64,000 nucleotides of DNA from Hanleya hanleyi (taxonomy: Eukaryota > Mollusca > Polyplacophora > Lepidopleurida > Hanleyidae). The notes beneath the pieces were generated by a model that saw only the letters and a program-made list of their open reading frames with translations, was not told the origin of the DNA and ran no database searches. The position numbers were made by a program, and so were the translations under genes. Each line of letters begins with the position of its first letter. The first letter of the stretch is position 1. Where the stretch lies: positions 1-64,000 of the forward strand of contig JAVTVY010039383.1 in NCBI GenBank assembly GCA_036873755.1, given 5' to 3'. Shown here piece by piece: positions 24,243 through 35,649 of the stretch.

Positions 24243-26697
24243 TGTAATCAGTGGGTCATCCCAGTAATCTATCAAATGTGATTAAAATTTGATGTTGGTA
24301 CAAAGATCAAAGACATGTTTAATCCTGTAATAAGTGACAGCAATATACACAAATGTGTACACAACACAAACCAAAATATAACACACAGGTGTTTATGGTA
24401 TACACAACTCCATATAGAGAATATATGTCGGTTCAATTGGATGGATCTACATCTCATCAAGATCTTGCTGGCAGTAATTAGAAAGATGCACATATTACTT
24501 GTAAACAGTTATTATTACTGAGAAAACTCCTAAATAACATTGAGGAATATATTCTGTGTCAGATTTCAAGTCCATGAATGCAATGTCTGCAACAGGCAAC
24601 ACTTGTCAAAACATAACATAGAAGAAAAAAGGAATAAAATTCAATGACAACATATCTGATGGTCATTTGCTGATCTCTGCTACATTAACATGCAACCATT
24701 AAAGATGAGGACAGCTGGAAGTTGCCTCATTTAAACTGTTAACTGTTTGGTGAAACATTAAAGTCGCAACTTACAGAGAGCAAGGCCTATCTTCCAACAC
24801 AGTTGGCGGCCATACCTCTGAGTCACACTGTGCGAAATTCCCAGAGTTGATGTGTGTGTGGGGGGTGGGGGTGGGGGGCTTGCTAATATTTGGTGCCTGT
24901 AATCCATGTTCCTTGCTACCCACAAGATCTCTGATATGAATATGAAAAAGAATTACAAACTTATAGTCCTGGAGATAGTGGAAATGGAATGAAGAGAAAG
25001 TATTTGCTATGATGCAAATGTGACTGACAATAGACACACAAAAATGTGAAACCATCAACAGTCAGATTAATTGTTAATCAGATTTTATTTGTCTCATTAA
25101 AGTTACAAATGCAAAAGGCATTTTGGAAATTCTTTGTGTGTGGAACAAACATCTGAGTTTTTACAGGTGATATGATTATTATTAATTTCATGTGGCTTTA
25201 GACTGATATAAATTGAATTAATGCATAAATAATTGAAGCATTGAAGATTTGAACTGAGGTCTAGATTTTGAAAAAAAGCATGTAATTGTATCTATGTGAA
25301 TTTCCTTTCTTCCATTTACATTTTATTGTATCTTGAAAGTTAATTAACTCATAATTACCAGCTGTGTTAAATGAACCTCGTCATATTTGGCATTGACTAT
25401 TTGGCCCTAGTACTGACAAATCAGTCATTTTTTTCCTATATTTGCTCCAAAAGGTCTCAATTTTGTCGCAGAAATGGCATAACAATACAAGAGATGTTAC
25501 CCAGCATTATTAGTATTATATTTATTTCAACCACATATAGCAGGAAAAAAAATAATTTTAATAAGTAAAAAAATAATTAAAATTAATTTAAAAAATTATT
25601 TTATTTTATTAATAATTTAATAACATAAATTTGAAACAACCCTAATATTTGTACGTTGTTCATGAGTCAGCATGAAAAAATGGCCTGATCCAGTCAAAAC
25701 TGTAGCCACAGTGACGATTTAAAGTTCTCTGGTCAAATGTAAAAATGTCAGCTGTCAGGCATCAGCCTACTATTAATTCCGTTACTTGTTATGTATTAGC
25801 GTTAAAAATCGGCAAAAATCAAGAAAATTCACAATGCATAAATCCACCTGGCATGTCAATATTTACGTTGTGGGACATTACCAGTGGAAGTCTTGACAGA
25901 TGTTGACCATGGAAATTTCAAATTACCGCCACTGACAGCTGATTGGTGCTACAGAATGTCATTCAATTTGTAAACAGGGAGCCTTCTCACCCTTCACTGA
26001 TCATGTCTTCATCCACCATGCTTTTTCCAAAGTGGCCCAAATCAACGCCAGGAAGTACAGTTTGAAGACTCATCTGCAAGTTGAAATATCAGATGTATCA
26101 GAAATGCTGAAAAATCGCAGCTCATAAAATCCATGAAGATCTGCTCTCAAATTTCTCAACAATGTAGGTCGTGGGCACTGACCCGGAAGTGATTAATTGT
26201 GATCTGATGCGTGTCAGGGATGGAACCATTGTTAAAATACGGAATGCTCGCATCTGAACAAACCATACCCATCCCCAAACTATCTTGAGAAGGCACAGAT
26301 AAACCTATGCATAGATAGAGATTTTACAGCCTATATACCAAGGGTACCCCCTTTATAATTTCCCCTCAGTTTGCCCCATATGACTTAAGACTGAGGTACA
26401 AGTAAAAAGTACAATATCTCACTAACCTGTACATATTTTTCCATCTGGTAAAAAGCACCAAGTCGACAATCCTTCTGCCTATAAAAAGAAGTATAAAGCA
26501 TTAACTAGATATGTTAAACACTATTTTAAATTATTTTTTCATTATTTTAATTCATTTTTTACGAAATTTTTCTAATTAAAATTTAAAAATAAAGAAAAAT
26601 TAAATTCAAAATGTGACAAAACATACTTTGTTTACAAGCTGCTCATTTAGACTACATTTGGTAAACATTTCCTTGATGGCAGTGGTTAACTTCGCCA
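24243..26697. repeat. 2.45-kb tandem repeat, unit 1
   Basis: Starts at TGTAATCAGTGGGTCATCCC. The same start recurs at 26,698 and 29,141, giving units of 2,455 and 2,443 bp. Units differ only by scattered substitutions and small indels, notably in a G/T-rich tract at 24,850-24,880 and in A/T runs near 25,550. The unit carries the putative minus-strand exons described under 25,991-26,698. Confidence 0.95.
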
Positions 26698-26698
26698 T
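25991..26698 (-). CDS. tentative spliced gene fragment in repeat unit 1
   Basis: Function unknown. On the minus strand, ATG at 26,698 opens a 24-codon exon (26,627-26,698; MAKLTTAIKEMF...) ending at GTATGT. A 16-codon exon (26,427-26,474; KDCRLGAFYQMEKYVQ) lies between an acceptor ending GCAG and a GTTAGT donor. An 83-nt exon (25,991-26,073; MSLQTVLPGVDLG...) follows CTTGCAG and ends at GTGAG. All three join in phase. An alternative acceptor 4 nt upstream of exon 2 would change the frame. A possible later exon at 24,775-24,827 (acceptor CGCACAG, donor GTAAGT) varies between units only at third positions in the frame CDSEVWPPTVLEDRP, but that frame does not join exon 3 in phase. The evidence is suggestive only. 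Confidence 0.3.
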
Positions 26699-29140
26699 GT
26701 AATCAGTGGGTCATCCCAGTAATCTATCAAATGTGATTAAAATTTGATGTTGATACAAAGATCAAAGACATGTTTAATCCTGCAATAAGTGACAGCAATA
26801 TGCATAAATGTGTACATAACACATACCAAAATATAACACAGAGGTGTTTATGGTATACACAACTCCATATAGAGAATATATGTCGGTTCAATTGGATGGA
26901 TCTACATCTCATCAAGATCTTGCGGGCAGTAATTAGAAAGATGCACATATTACTTGTAAACAGTTATTATTACTGAGAAATCTCCTAAATAACATTGAGG
27001 AATATATTCTGTGTCAGATTTCAAGTCCATGAATGCAATGTCTGCAAACAGGCAACACTTGTCAAAACACAACATAGAAGAAAAAAGGAATAAAATTCAA
27101 TGACAACATATCTGATGGTCATTTGCTGGTCTCTGCTACATTAACATGCAACCATTAAAGATGAGGACAGCTGGAAGTTGCCTCACTTAAACTGTTAACT
27201 GTTTGGTGAAACATTAAAGTGGCAACTTACAGAGAGCAAGGCCTATCTTCCAACACAGTTGGAGGCCATACCTCTGAGTCACACTGTGCGAAATTCCCAG
27301 AGTTGATGTGTGTGTGGCGGATGGGGGGGCTTGCTAATATTTGGTGCCTGTAATCCATGTTCCTTGCTACCCACAAGATCTCTGATATGAATATGAAAGA
27401 GAATTACAAACTTATAGTCGGAAATAGTGGAAATGGAATGAAGAGAAAGTATTCGCTATGATGCAAATGTGACTGACAATAGACACACAAAAATGTGAAA
27501 CCATCAACAGTCAGATTAATTGTTGACTCAGTTAATCAGATTTTATTTGTCTCATTAAAGTTACAAATGCAAAAGGCATTTTGGAAATTCTTTGTGTGTG
27601 GAACAAACATCTGAGTTTTTACAGGTGATATGATTATTATTAATTTCATGTGGTTTTAGACTGATATAAAGTGAATTAATGCATAAATGATTGAAGCATT
27701 GAAGATTTGAACTGAGGTCTAGATTTTGAAAAAAGCATGTAATTGTATCTATTTGAATTTCTTTTCTTCAATTTACATTTTATTGTATCTTGAAAGTTAA
27801 TTTGCTCATAATTACCAGCTGTGTTAAATGAACCTCGTCATATTTGGCATTGACTATTTGGCCCTAGTACTGACAAATCAGTCATTTTTTGCCTATATTT
27901 GCTCCAAAAGGTCTCAGTTTTGTCGCAGAAATCGCATAACAATACAAGAGATGTTACCCAGCATTATCAGTATTATATTTATTTCAACCACATTTAGCAA
28001 GAAAAAAAATTTAATAATTAAAAAAATAATTAAAATTAATTAAAAAAATTATTTTATTTTATTAATAATTTAATAACATAAATTTGAAACAACCCTAATA
28101 TTTGTACGTTGTTCATGAGTGAGCATGGAAAAAATGGGCTGATCCAGTCAAAACTGTAGCCACAGTGACGATTTAAAGTTCTCTGGTCAAATGTGAAAAT
28201 GCTAGGTGTCAGGCATCAGCCTACTATTAATTCTGTTACTTGTTATGTATTAGCGTTAAAAATCGGCAAAAATCAAGAAAATTCACAATGCATAAATCCA
28301 CCTGGCATGTCAATATTTACGTTGTGGGACATTACCAGTGGAAGTCTTGACAGATGTTGGCCATGGAAATTTCAAATTACCGGCACTGACACCTGATTGG
28401 TGCTACAGAATGCCACTCAATTTGTAAACAGGGAGCCTTCTCACCCTTCACTGTTCATGTCTTCATCCACCATGCTTTTTGCAAAGTGGCCCAAATCAAC
28501 ACCCGAAAGTACAGTTTGAAGACTCATCTGCAAGTTGAAATATCAGATGTATCAGAAATGCTGAAAAATCGCAGCTCATAAAATCCATGAAGATCTGCTC
28601 TCAACAATGTAGGTCGTGGGCACTGACCCGGAAGTGATTAATTGTGATCTGATGCCTGTCAGGGATGGAACCATTGTTAAAATAAGGAATGTTCGCATCT
28701 GAACAAACCATACCCATCCCCAAACTATCTTGAGAAGGCACAGATAAAACTATGCACAGATAGAGATTTTACAGCCTATATACCAAGGGTACCCCCTTTA
28801 TAATTTCCCCTCAGTTTGCCCCATATGACTTAAGACTGAGGTACAGTAAAAAGTACAATATCTCACTAACCTGTACATATTTTTCCATCTGGTAAAAAGC
28901 ACCAAGTCGACAATCCTTCTGCCTATAAAAAGAAGTATAAAGCATTAACTAGATATGTTAAACACTATTTTAAATTATTTTTTTATTATTTTAATTCATT
29001 TTTTATGAATTTTTTCAAATTAAAATTTTAAAATAAAGAAAAATTAAATTTAAAATGTGACAAAACATACTTTTTTACAAGCTGCTCATTTAGACTACCT
29101 TTGACAAACATTTCCTTGATGGCAGTGGTTAACTTCCCCA
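26698..29140. repeat. 2.45-kb tandem repeat, unit 2
   Basis: Second head-to-tail copy, complete. The C-rich tract upstream of the candidate acceptor differs in length from unit 1 by 5 bp, which suits non-coding sequence there. Its exon-1 equivalent (29,071-29,141, minus) has a 1-bp deletion relative to unit 1 and several amino-acid changes. Confidence 0.95.
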
Positions 29141-29141
29141 T
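28445..29141 (-). pseudogene. unit-2 copy of the tentative gene fragment, frameshifted
   Basis: Same exon layout as unit 1: 29,071-29,141, 28,871-28,918 and 28,445-28,527. Exon 2 is identical. Exon 1 has lost one base in its A-run before the donor, and A-to-G, T-to-V and C-to-G replacements. Exon 3 has P-to-S, G-to-A and I-to-N changes. If the gene is real, this copy is probably inactive. Confidence 0.25.
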
Positions 29142-31101
29142 GTAATCAGTGGGTCATCCCAGTAATCTATCAAATGTGATTAAAATTTGATGTTGATACA
29201 AAGATCAAAGACATGTTTAATCCTGTAATAAATGACAGCAATATACACAAATGTGTACACAACACATACCAAAATATAACACAGAGGTGTTTATGGTATA
29301 CACAACTCCATATAGAGAATATATGTCGGTTCAATTGGATGGATCTACATCTCATCAAGATCTTGCTGGCAGTAATTAGAAAGATGCACATATTACTTGT
29401 AAACAGTTATTATTACTGAGAAAACTCCTAAATAACATTGAGGAATATATTCTGTGTCAGATTTCAAGTCCATGAATGCAATGTCTGCAAACAGGCAACA
29501 CTTGTCAAAACACAACATAGAAGAAAAAAGGAATAAAATTCAATGACAACATATCTGATGGTCATTTGCTGATCTCTGCTACATTAACAACCATGAAAGA
29601 TGAGGACAGCTGGAAGTTGCCTCACTTAAACTGTTAACTGTTTGGTGAAACATTAAAGTGGCAACTTACAGAGAGCAAGGCCTATCTTCCAACACAGTTG
29701 GAGGCCATACCTCTGAATCACACTGTGCGAAATTCCCAGAGTTGATGTGTGTGTGGGGGTGGCTTGCTAATATTTGGTGCCTGTAATCCATGTTCCTTGC
29801 TACCCACAAGATCTCTGATATGAATATGAAAGAGAATTACAAACTTCTAGTCCTGGAGATAGTGGAAATGGAATGAAGAGAAAGTATTTGCTATGATGCA
29901 AATGTGACTGACAATAGACACACAAAAATGTGAAACCATCAACAGTCAGATTAATTGTTGACTCGGTTAATCAGATTGTATTTGTCTCATTAAAGTTACA
30001 AATGCAAAAGGCATTTTGGAAATTCTTTGTGTGTGGAACAAACATCTGAGTTTTTACAGGTGATATGATTATTATTAATTTCATGTGGTTTTAGACTGAT
30101 ATAAATTGAATTAATGCATAAATGATTGAAGCATTGAAGATTTGAACTGAGGTCTAGATTTTGAAAAAAAGCATGTAATTGTATCTATGTGAATTTCCTT
30201 TCTTCCATTTACATTTTATTGTATCTTGAAAGTTAATTTGCTCATAATTACCAGCTGTGTTAAATGAACCTCGTCATACTTGGCATTGACTATTTGGCCC
30301 TAGTACTGACAAATCAGTCATTTTTTGCCTATATTTGCTCCAAAAGGTCTCAATTTTGTCGCAGAAATGGCATAACAATACAAGAGATGTTACCCAGTAT
30401 TATCAGTATGATATTTATTTCAACCACATTTAGCAAGAAAAAAAATAATTTTAATAATTAAAAAATAATTAAAATTAATTAAACAAATTATTTTATTTTA
30501 TTAATAATTGAATAACATAAATTTGAAACAACCCTAATATGTGTACGTTGTTCATGAGTCAGCATGGAAAAAATGGGCTGATCCAGTCAAAACTGTAGCC
30601 ACAGTGACGATTTAAAGTTCTCTGGTCAAATGTGAAAATGTCAGGTGTCAGGCATCAGCCTACTATTAATTCCGTTACTTGTTATGTATCAGCGTTAAAA
30701 ATCGGCAAAAATCCAGAAAATTCACAATGCATAAATCCACCTGGCATGTCAATATTTACGTTGTGGGACATTACCAGTGGAAGTCTTGACAGATGTTGAC
30801 CATGGAAATTTCAAATTACCGCCACTGACAGCTGATTGGTGCTACAGAATGTCATTCAATTTGTAACAGGGAGCCTTCTCACCCTTCACTGATCATGTCT
30901 TCATCCACCATGCTTTTTCCAAAGTGGCCCAAATCAACACCAGGAAGTACAGTTTGAAGACTCATCTGCAAGTTGAAATATCAAATGTATCAGAAATGCT
31001 GAAAAATCGCAGCTCATAAAATCCATAAAGATCGGCTCTCAAATTTCTAAACAATGTAGGTCGTGGGCACTGACCCGGAAGTGATTAATTGTGATCTGAT
31101 G
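29141..31101. repeat. 2.45-kb tandem repeat, unit 3, truncated
   Basis: Third copy, cut off after GTGATTAATTGTGATCTGATG at about 31,101. The missing part includes the exon-1 and exon-2 equivalents. Forty-odd bases of unrelated DNA and a Penelope-element tail follow immediately, so the array was probably broken by that insertion or an associated deletion. Confidence 0.95.
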
Positions 31102-31144
31102 CCACTCGATTCGGCTGCATCGCGTCGATTATTCTCCGGGCTTC

Positions 31145-31298
31145 AAGCCTATGTTTATGTATACTTTGATTGTCTTTTTGAATTTGGTGCTAATACTGTT
31201 ATATGGAATATGGAATAGGCCTTTGGATTATGGACGCGAATATTCTATAATGGACGACGGCTGTATTATGAATGACGGACCATGCAGACGCTTGTAAT
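31145..31298 (+). mobile_element. Penelope-like element 3' tail fragment
   Basis: About 154 bp matching the terminal repeat of the other two copies, from AAGCCTATGTTTATGTATAC to the common end CTTGTAAT. It has a small insertion (ACCATGC) before the final GCAGACG. It is too short to carry coding sequence and abuts the truncated third 2.45-kb unit. Confidence 0.9.
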
Positions 31299-31448
31299 TA
31301 TCTTCAAACCGTGAGTGCAATACAGCTTGTCAGGTAGCTTTTTCAAGTTCAACAAAGGTCCCTTATATGTAGCCACCTATTGTGTTTTCCTTACATGGCG
31401 AATAGGCCTCATTTTGACAGCAAGTATTTGTAATAAAAGTGAGCTTCA

Positions 31449-33000
31449 GTAGTATAGTCTACCGGTTTAAAGTCCCATTCACCTCTTTGCACTTAAACTT
31501 GAGGTGTTGGCGCTGGAGTTTGGAAAGTGACCTCTGCCAGAGTTTGGACGCCATCTTGAATTTGGTGAAAAAATTGTTTACCAATGTGACAGCGGCTTAT
31601 TCTCTTGAACTCTGATACAAGATCACGCGACTTTTGTATTCCTCCGCTGTGATGCGGTCATGTCTGGCGGTGATGCGGTCTGCCTCCACGGTGAAAAAGT
31701 AGTCCCCAGACTTCAAATACGCTGCATGGTCCGATTGGGTCGTATGAGGTATCAATGTGAAGCATTCTTGAAGGGGCATCTGATGGGCTGGATGTGGGGT
31801 TGAAATATCGTCATTCTACGCATGCGCGGTGGACCAAGGGTATGGAAATTGACGTTTTTGGGATTTAGGGGAGCCCGTAATGGGCCGATGGAGTCGTATG
31901 AGGTATCAATGTGAAGCATTCGTGTAGGGGCATCTGCTGGGCTGGGTGTGGGGTTGAAATATCCTCATTCTGCGCGTGTGCACTAGACCAAGGGTATGGA
32001 AATAGACGTTTTGGTATCTAGGGGAGCCCCTAATGGGCCGATGGAGTCGTATGAGGTATCAGTGTGAAGCATATGTGAGGGGGGCATCCACCTGGACTAG
32101 TGTCTCGGCCGTTGTCAACATTCTGTGCATGCGCAAACAGGGAATTGTGGGGAAAGGGTATGGAAATAGACTTTTTGGGGTCTGGGTGGGCCACTAGTGG
32201 TCCTATGCAGTCGTATGAGGTATCAGTGTGAAGCATTGTGAAGGAGCATCCGACGGGATGGGTGAAACGTGGAACTAACGTCATTCTGCGCATGCGCAGT
32301 AGACAAAGTGTATGGAAGTAGACGTTTTGGGATTTAGGGGAGCCCCTAATGGGCCGATGGAGTCGTATTAGATATCAATGTGAAGCATTCGTGTAGGGGC
32401 ATCTGCTGCGCTGGGTGTGGGGTTGAAATATCCTCATTCTGCGCGTGTGCACTAGATCAAGGGTATGGAAATAGACATTTTGGTATCTAGCGGAGCCCCT
32501 AATGGGCCGATGGAGTCGTATGAGGTATCAGTGTGAAGCATATGTGCGGGGGGCATCCACCTGGACTAGTGTCTCGGCCGTTGTCAACATTCTGTGCATG
32601 CCCAAACAGGGAATTGTGGGGAAAGGGTATGGAAATAGACTTTTTGGGGTCTGGGTGGGCCACTAGTGGTCCTATGGAGTCGTATGAGGCATCAATGTGA
32701 AGTATACGTGAGGGGGCATCCGCCTGGACTAGTGTGTCGTTCGTGTTCAACATTCTGCGCATGCGCAGACAGGGAATTGTGGGAAAAGGGTATGGAAATA
32801 TACGTTTTGTTGTCTAGGTGAGTCCCTCTTTGGCCGATGGGGTCGAGTGAGATATCGTTGTGAAGGATACGTGAGGGGGCATCCGCCTGGACTAGTGTGT
32901 CGACCGTTTTCGACATTCTGCGCATGCGCAGACAGGGAATTGTGGGAAAATGCATTGGAAGAAACGTTTTGGGGTCTAGGTGGGCCACTTATGGTCTGAT
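31449..33000 (-). repeat. NRF-1/CRE-type array; left arm of 12.7-kb inverted pair
   Basis: About nine units of roughly 150-160 bp in minus orientation, each with GTCGTATGAGGTATCA(G/A)TGTGAAGC, a GCATGCGC-type site, and TATGGAAATAGACGTTTT. The outer 300 bp (31,449-31,750) are unique to the pair and match 43,800-44,105 in reverse complement, including GTAGTATAGTCTACCGG and the frame for ADRITA...DRITAEEYK. Longer-range duplication is visible: 31,850-32,100 is repeated at 32,325-32,560. Confidence 0.9.
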
Positions 33001-33120
33001 TGAGTCAAGTGAGGTATCAATGTGATGCATTCGTAAGGGCGCATCCGCCTGGATGGATGGGTGTTAAGAAAAGCGTCATTCTCCGGATGCGCAGGCAGGT
33101 CGTATTATGGAAATAGACAT

Positions 33121-33274
33121 TCGGAAGTGACGTCATCGTACACAGGCGCGCGCACACACGCATACCTGGTTCACCCTGTACCATATAGCCCGTACGGCAT
33201 AGGTTACACACGTGTACAGGGTACACCAGGTATGTGTGTGTGTGTGCGCCTGTGTACGATGACGTCACTTCCGA
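33121..33274. repeat. imperfect long hairpin with CRE-bearing ends
   Basis: Left arm TCGGAAGTGACGTCATCGTA, then CACAGGCGC, pairs with GCGCCTGTGTACG, then ATGACGTCACTTCCGA. The middle pairs imperfectly through CA/GT dinucleotides and ACCTGG...CCAGGT. The loop is around 33,185-33,210. Each end carries TGACGTCA (CRE) next to a TTCCG (ETS-like) core, so the structure resembles a bidirectional promoter-like or MITE hairpin. It sits just inside the left array. Confidence 0.85.
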
Positions 33275-33394
33275 GTAGCGCAGGGTCAAAGTCACTTCCG
33301 TAGGTACTGTGGTTTTACATCCGGGTCCTCATCTTACATCCGGGGTTTTCCATGTTTACTGTCACGTGACCGGAACCGGAAGACTTACTCACTT

Positions 33395-33620
33395 ACTGGT
33401 GGTGGTGGTGGTGGTGGCGTTGTCGGGTGTCAACGCCCGGTGGTGGTGTGTGGTGGTGGTGTGTGGTGGTGGTGGTGGTGGTAGCGTTGACGGGCGTCAA
33501 CGCCCGGTGGTGGTGGTGGTGTTGTGTGGTGGTGGTGGTGGTGTGGTGGCGTGTGGTGGTGGTGTGTGGTGGTGGTGGTGTGTGATGGTGGTGTGTAGTG
33601 GTGGTGTGTGGTAGTGGCGT
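33395..33620. repeat. GGT-rich trinucleotide microsatellite
   Basis: Long runs of GGT with TGTGGT interruptions and a short inverted motif CGGGCGTCAACGCCCGG (33,490-33,506). The long Val/Gly open frame here is a repeat artefact. Confidence 0.95.
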
Positions 33621-33637
33621 TTGGTTATGTGCTGCAG

Positions 33638-33861
33638 CATACCAAGTCCGATACGTTTACCCGAGCAGTAACATCCGGGTATTTGACCAACCGTTTACCA
33701 TCATTAACCGGGCGTCACTAGAGCCCGTGCTGGACGAAGTGGACCAATTGAATGTCTTGGGATGGGTCTATGAACAGCGCCCCAACATCAAGTGGATAGT
33801 GGAGAGGGTCACCAATGTCATGTTTTTCGTGACCAAATTACGGAATCTTCCCATCGGATGA
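33638..33861 (+). CDS. hypothetical protein fragment, possible terminal exon
   Basis: An open frame of about 74 codons, from YQVRYVYPSSNIRVFDQ through INRASLEPVLDEV and VLGWVYEQRPNIKWIVERV to a TGA at 33,859. Composition is balanced and protein-like, unlike the surrounding simple repeat. It is preceded by a pyrimidine-poor but CTGCAG-ending site at 33,632-33,637 that could be a 3' splice acceptor; otherwise the frame reads in from the GGT microsatellite. I do not recognise the family. No partner exon was found. It could be a captured host or viral gene piece, or chance. Confidence 0.3.
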
Positions 33862-34254
33862 ATGCATTCACCCATGCACTGATAGATACTCAGAATGCGC
33901 AAACAACTATCTGAGGATAGGTTGCATCAACGGTATCCTGGCCTGCCCAATGACGATTAGAACAAACGGTTCAGAGAGAAAATGGCCGAAGATAGAACTT
34001 TCTAAAATGACGACTTCCGATTGGACAAGAACAGCTGAGAATACATCTAACGGGCAAGAACGAGTATGACAGGACCAACTGGTGGCCTCTGATTGGACAA
34101 GAGTCTTCTTGAATTGTAAACATACCCAACGCGGCTCCCCCAGCGTGGGTATGATGTAACATTGGGGAGAATAAACTATATGAAAACTTGTTGTTTGTTG
34201 TTGTTCTCTCATCTGCCATCTTTATTGTTGTTTTTTCTCTCATCTGTCTATATC

Positions 34255-34345
34255 ATGGCGTCAAGGCGTTATGCTAGGGCGTTAAGGCGTAAAGATAGGG
34301 CGTTAAGTCGTTGAGACAGGCGTTAAGGCGTAACGACGGGCCTTG
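34255..34345. repeat. GGCGTTAAGG minisatellite
   Basis: Short degenerate tandem of GGCGTTAAGGCGTNA(A)NGAT-type units, about 20-25 bp each. Flanked by TTGTTGTT-rich sequence. Confidence 0.8.
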
Positions 34346-34349
34346 ACGG

Positions 34350-34530
34350 ATGACAGCCATTCGAGAGCTTCACACTGATACCCCACACGGTCCATTTGAC
34401 CAGGGCTGGTCAACCACTCATCAAACATCCACGAATCCCCAAAATGGCTGCTTTCTATACTACGGCCAGACTGCGCATGCGCAAAATGATGAAAACGGAC
34501 GATGCATTAGTCCAGTCGGATCCCACTCAC
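34350..34530 (+). repeat. single NRF-1-type repeat unit
   Basis: GAGCTTCACACTGATACC, then CTATACTACGGCCAGACTGC, then GCATGCGCAAAATGATG match the first unit of the 59.2-kb array. Ends in GTCCAGTCGGAT, after which an ACTC microsatellite (34,603-34,680) begins. Confidence 0.8.
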
Positions 34531-34602
34531 TCACTCAATCACCGTCGTTAGTGCTTCCATGCGTTAAGACGGGCGTTGGGGACACCTCACGGGCGTTGTG
34601 CA

Positions 34603-34680
34603 CGCTTCACTCACTCACTCACTCACTCACTCACACTCACTCACTCACTCACACACACGCGCGCATACACTCACACTCAC
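34603..34680. repeat. ACTC/AC microsatellite
   Basis: CACT tetranucleotide runs mixed with CA dinucleotides and a short GCGCGC break. Confidence 0.95.
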
Positions 34681-34689
34681 AGGTAACTC

Positions 34690-35640
34690 TACCAGGTAGC
34701 TGGATGGAAAAATAGGCCGTTATCTTCTCCAAATGCACTCCATCGCACCTCCGAAACTCCCGCTTTCGCTACTACTCTCACTGATGACGTCACCAGTTGA
34801 TTGCTTCGGTAATATAGTTCCCATGTATTGAAGCATGAAAATTATGTAACCAAGAAGCAACCCCAAGTGACATCTCAAGGTATTATCTGCAAACCAAGCT
34901 ATTGCCCGGAAACCGAATTCTAGATTTGCCACCAGGTGCAAGTGGGCGAAATTCAATCCCAAGCATCATCTCATGGCATGGTACATGTATTAGCCTATAG
35001 TCTCTTCTACGGAGGGCCAATGCTCAGCTGATGCAGCAACAACAACATTTTCCCAGTTAGACGCAGATTTTAGGCCGCGCTATGTCATCAGTCAACTGAG
35101 ACAGTCACGTGGTTGTGTATGGAGATTGGGGTGGGTCTTAAAAATAGTGATCCAATGAAAATTCTTGTATCAGTTTAAAATGGCGGGGTCGAATGACCGA
35201 TCACTGAAGGGGAGACAGCTGGACCAGTATGTTGACACTGTTAATACAGGGGCGTCGGAAGCAAATTCAAAGTGGTACGGCAACTATCATTGCACTTCAG
35301 GCAAGGGTCCAGGGGCCGCCCAGGCCCCAGAAGCTCCTGGGGTCTAGATCGCCGAAGAAGCATTTTGAGCGATTTCTGGCTAATCAAAATGGCTCTGCAT
35401 TGAAGTGTATTTTTAGTTCTTTCCTATATCCTTTCACCATGAAAACGCAATCGATGCTGGTTTTCTGCGATGCTGAATTACAAAAAAAATGTGCATAGTA
35501 CAGTAACCTAGACACATTGTGTAGAAGTAACCCAGATAATTCTTATGGGCAATGGGTGTTGATAAATTCATTGCAGAAGTAACGCCATCTACATTCATAA
35601 TTTAGCAAGCTATACTTCTGCAATAATAAAGCTGCCACTC
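34690..35640. other. non-coding, possible transposon-derived segment
   Basis: An ATG at 35,180 opens MAGSNDRSLKGRQLDQYVDT, which then enters GGGGCGTCGGAAGC...AAAGTGGTACGGC. That sequence type I associate, without proof, with dispersed elements in molluscs. Nothing else is supported. Confidence 0.3.
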
Positions 35641-35649
35641 GTAGTTTTT

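Noticed and set aside
24272..29391. Conserved 73-codon minus frame (MCIFLITA...) in all three 2.45-kb units
   Set aside because: The units are so similar overall that frame conservation is uninformative, and it contains a splice-acceptor-like site and runs through AT-rich sequence.
33309..33614. 101-codon Val/Gly-rich frame
   Set aside because: It is a translated GGT microsatellite.
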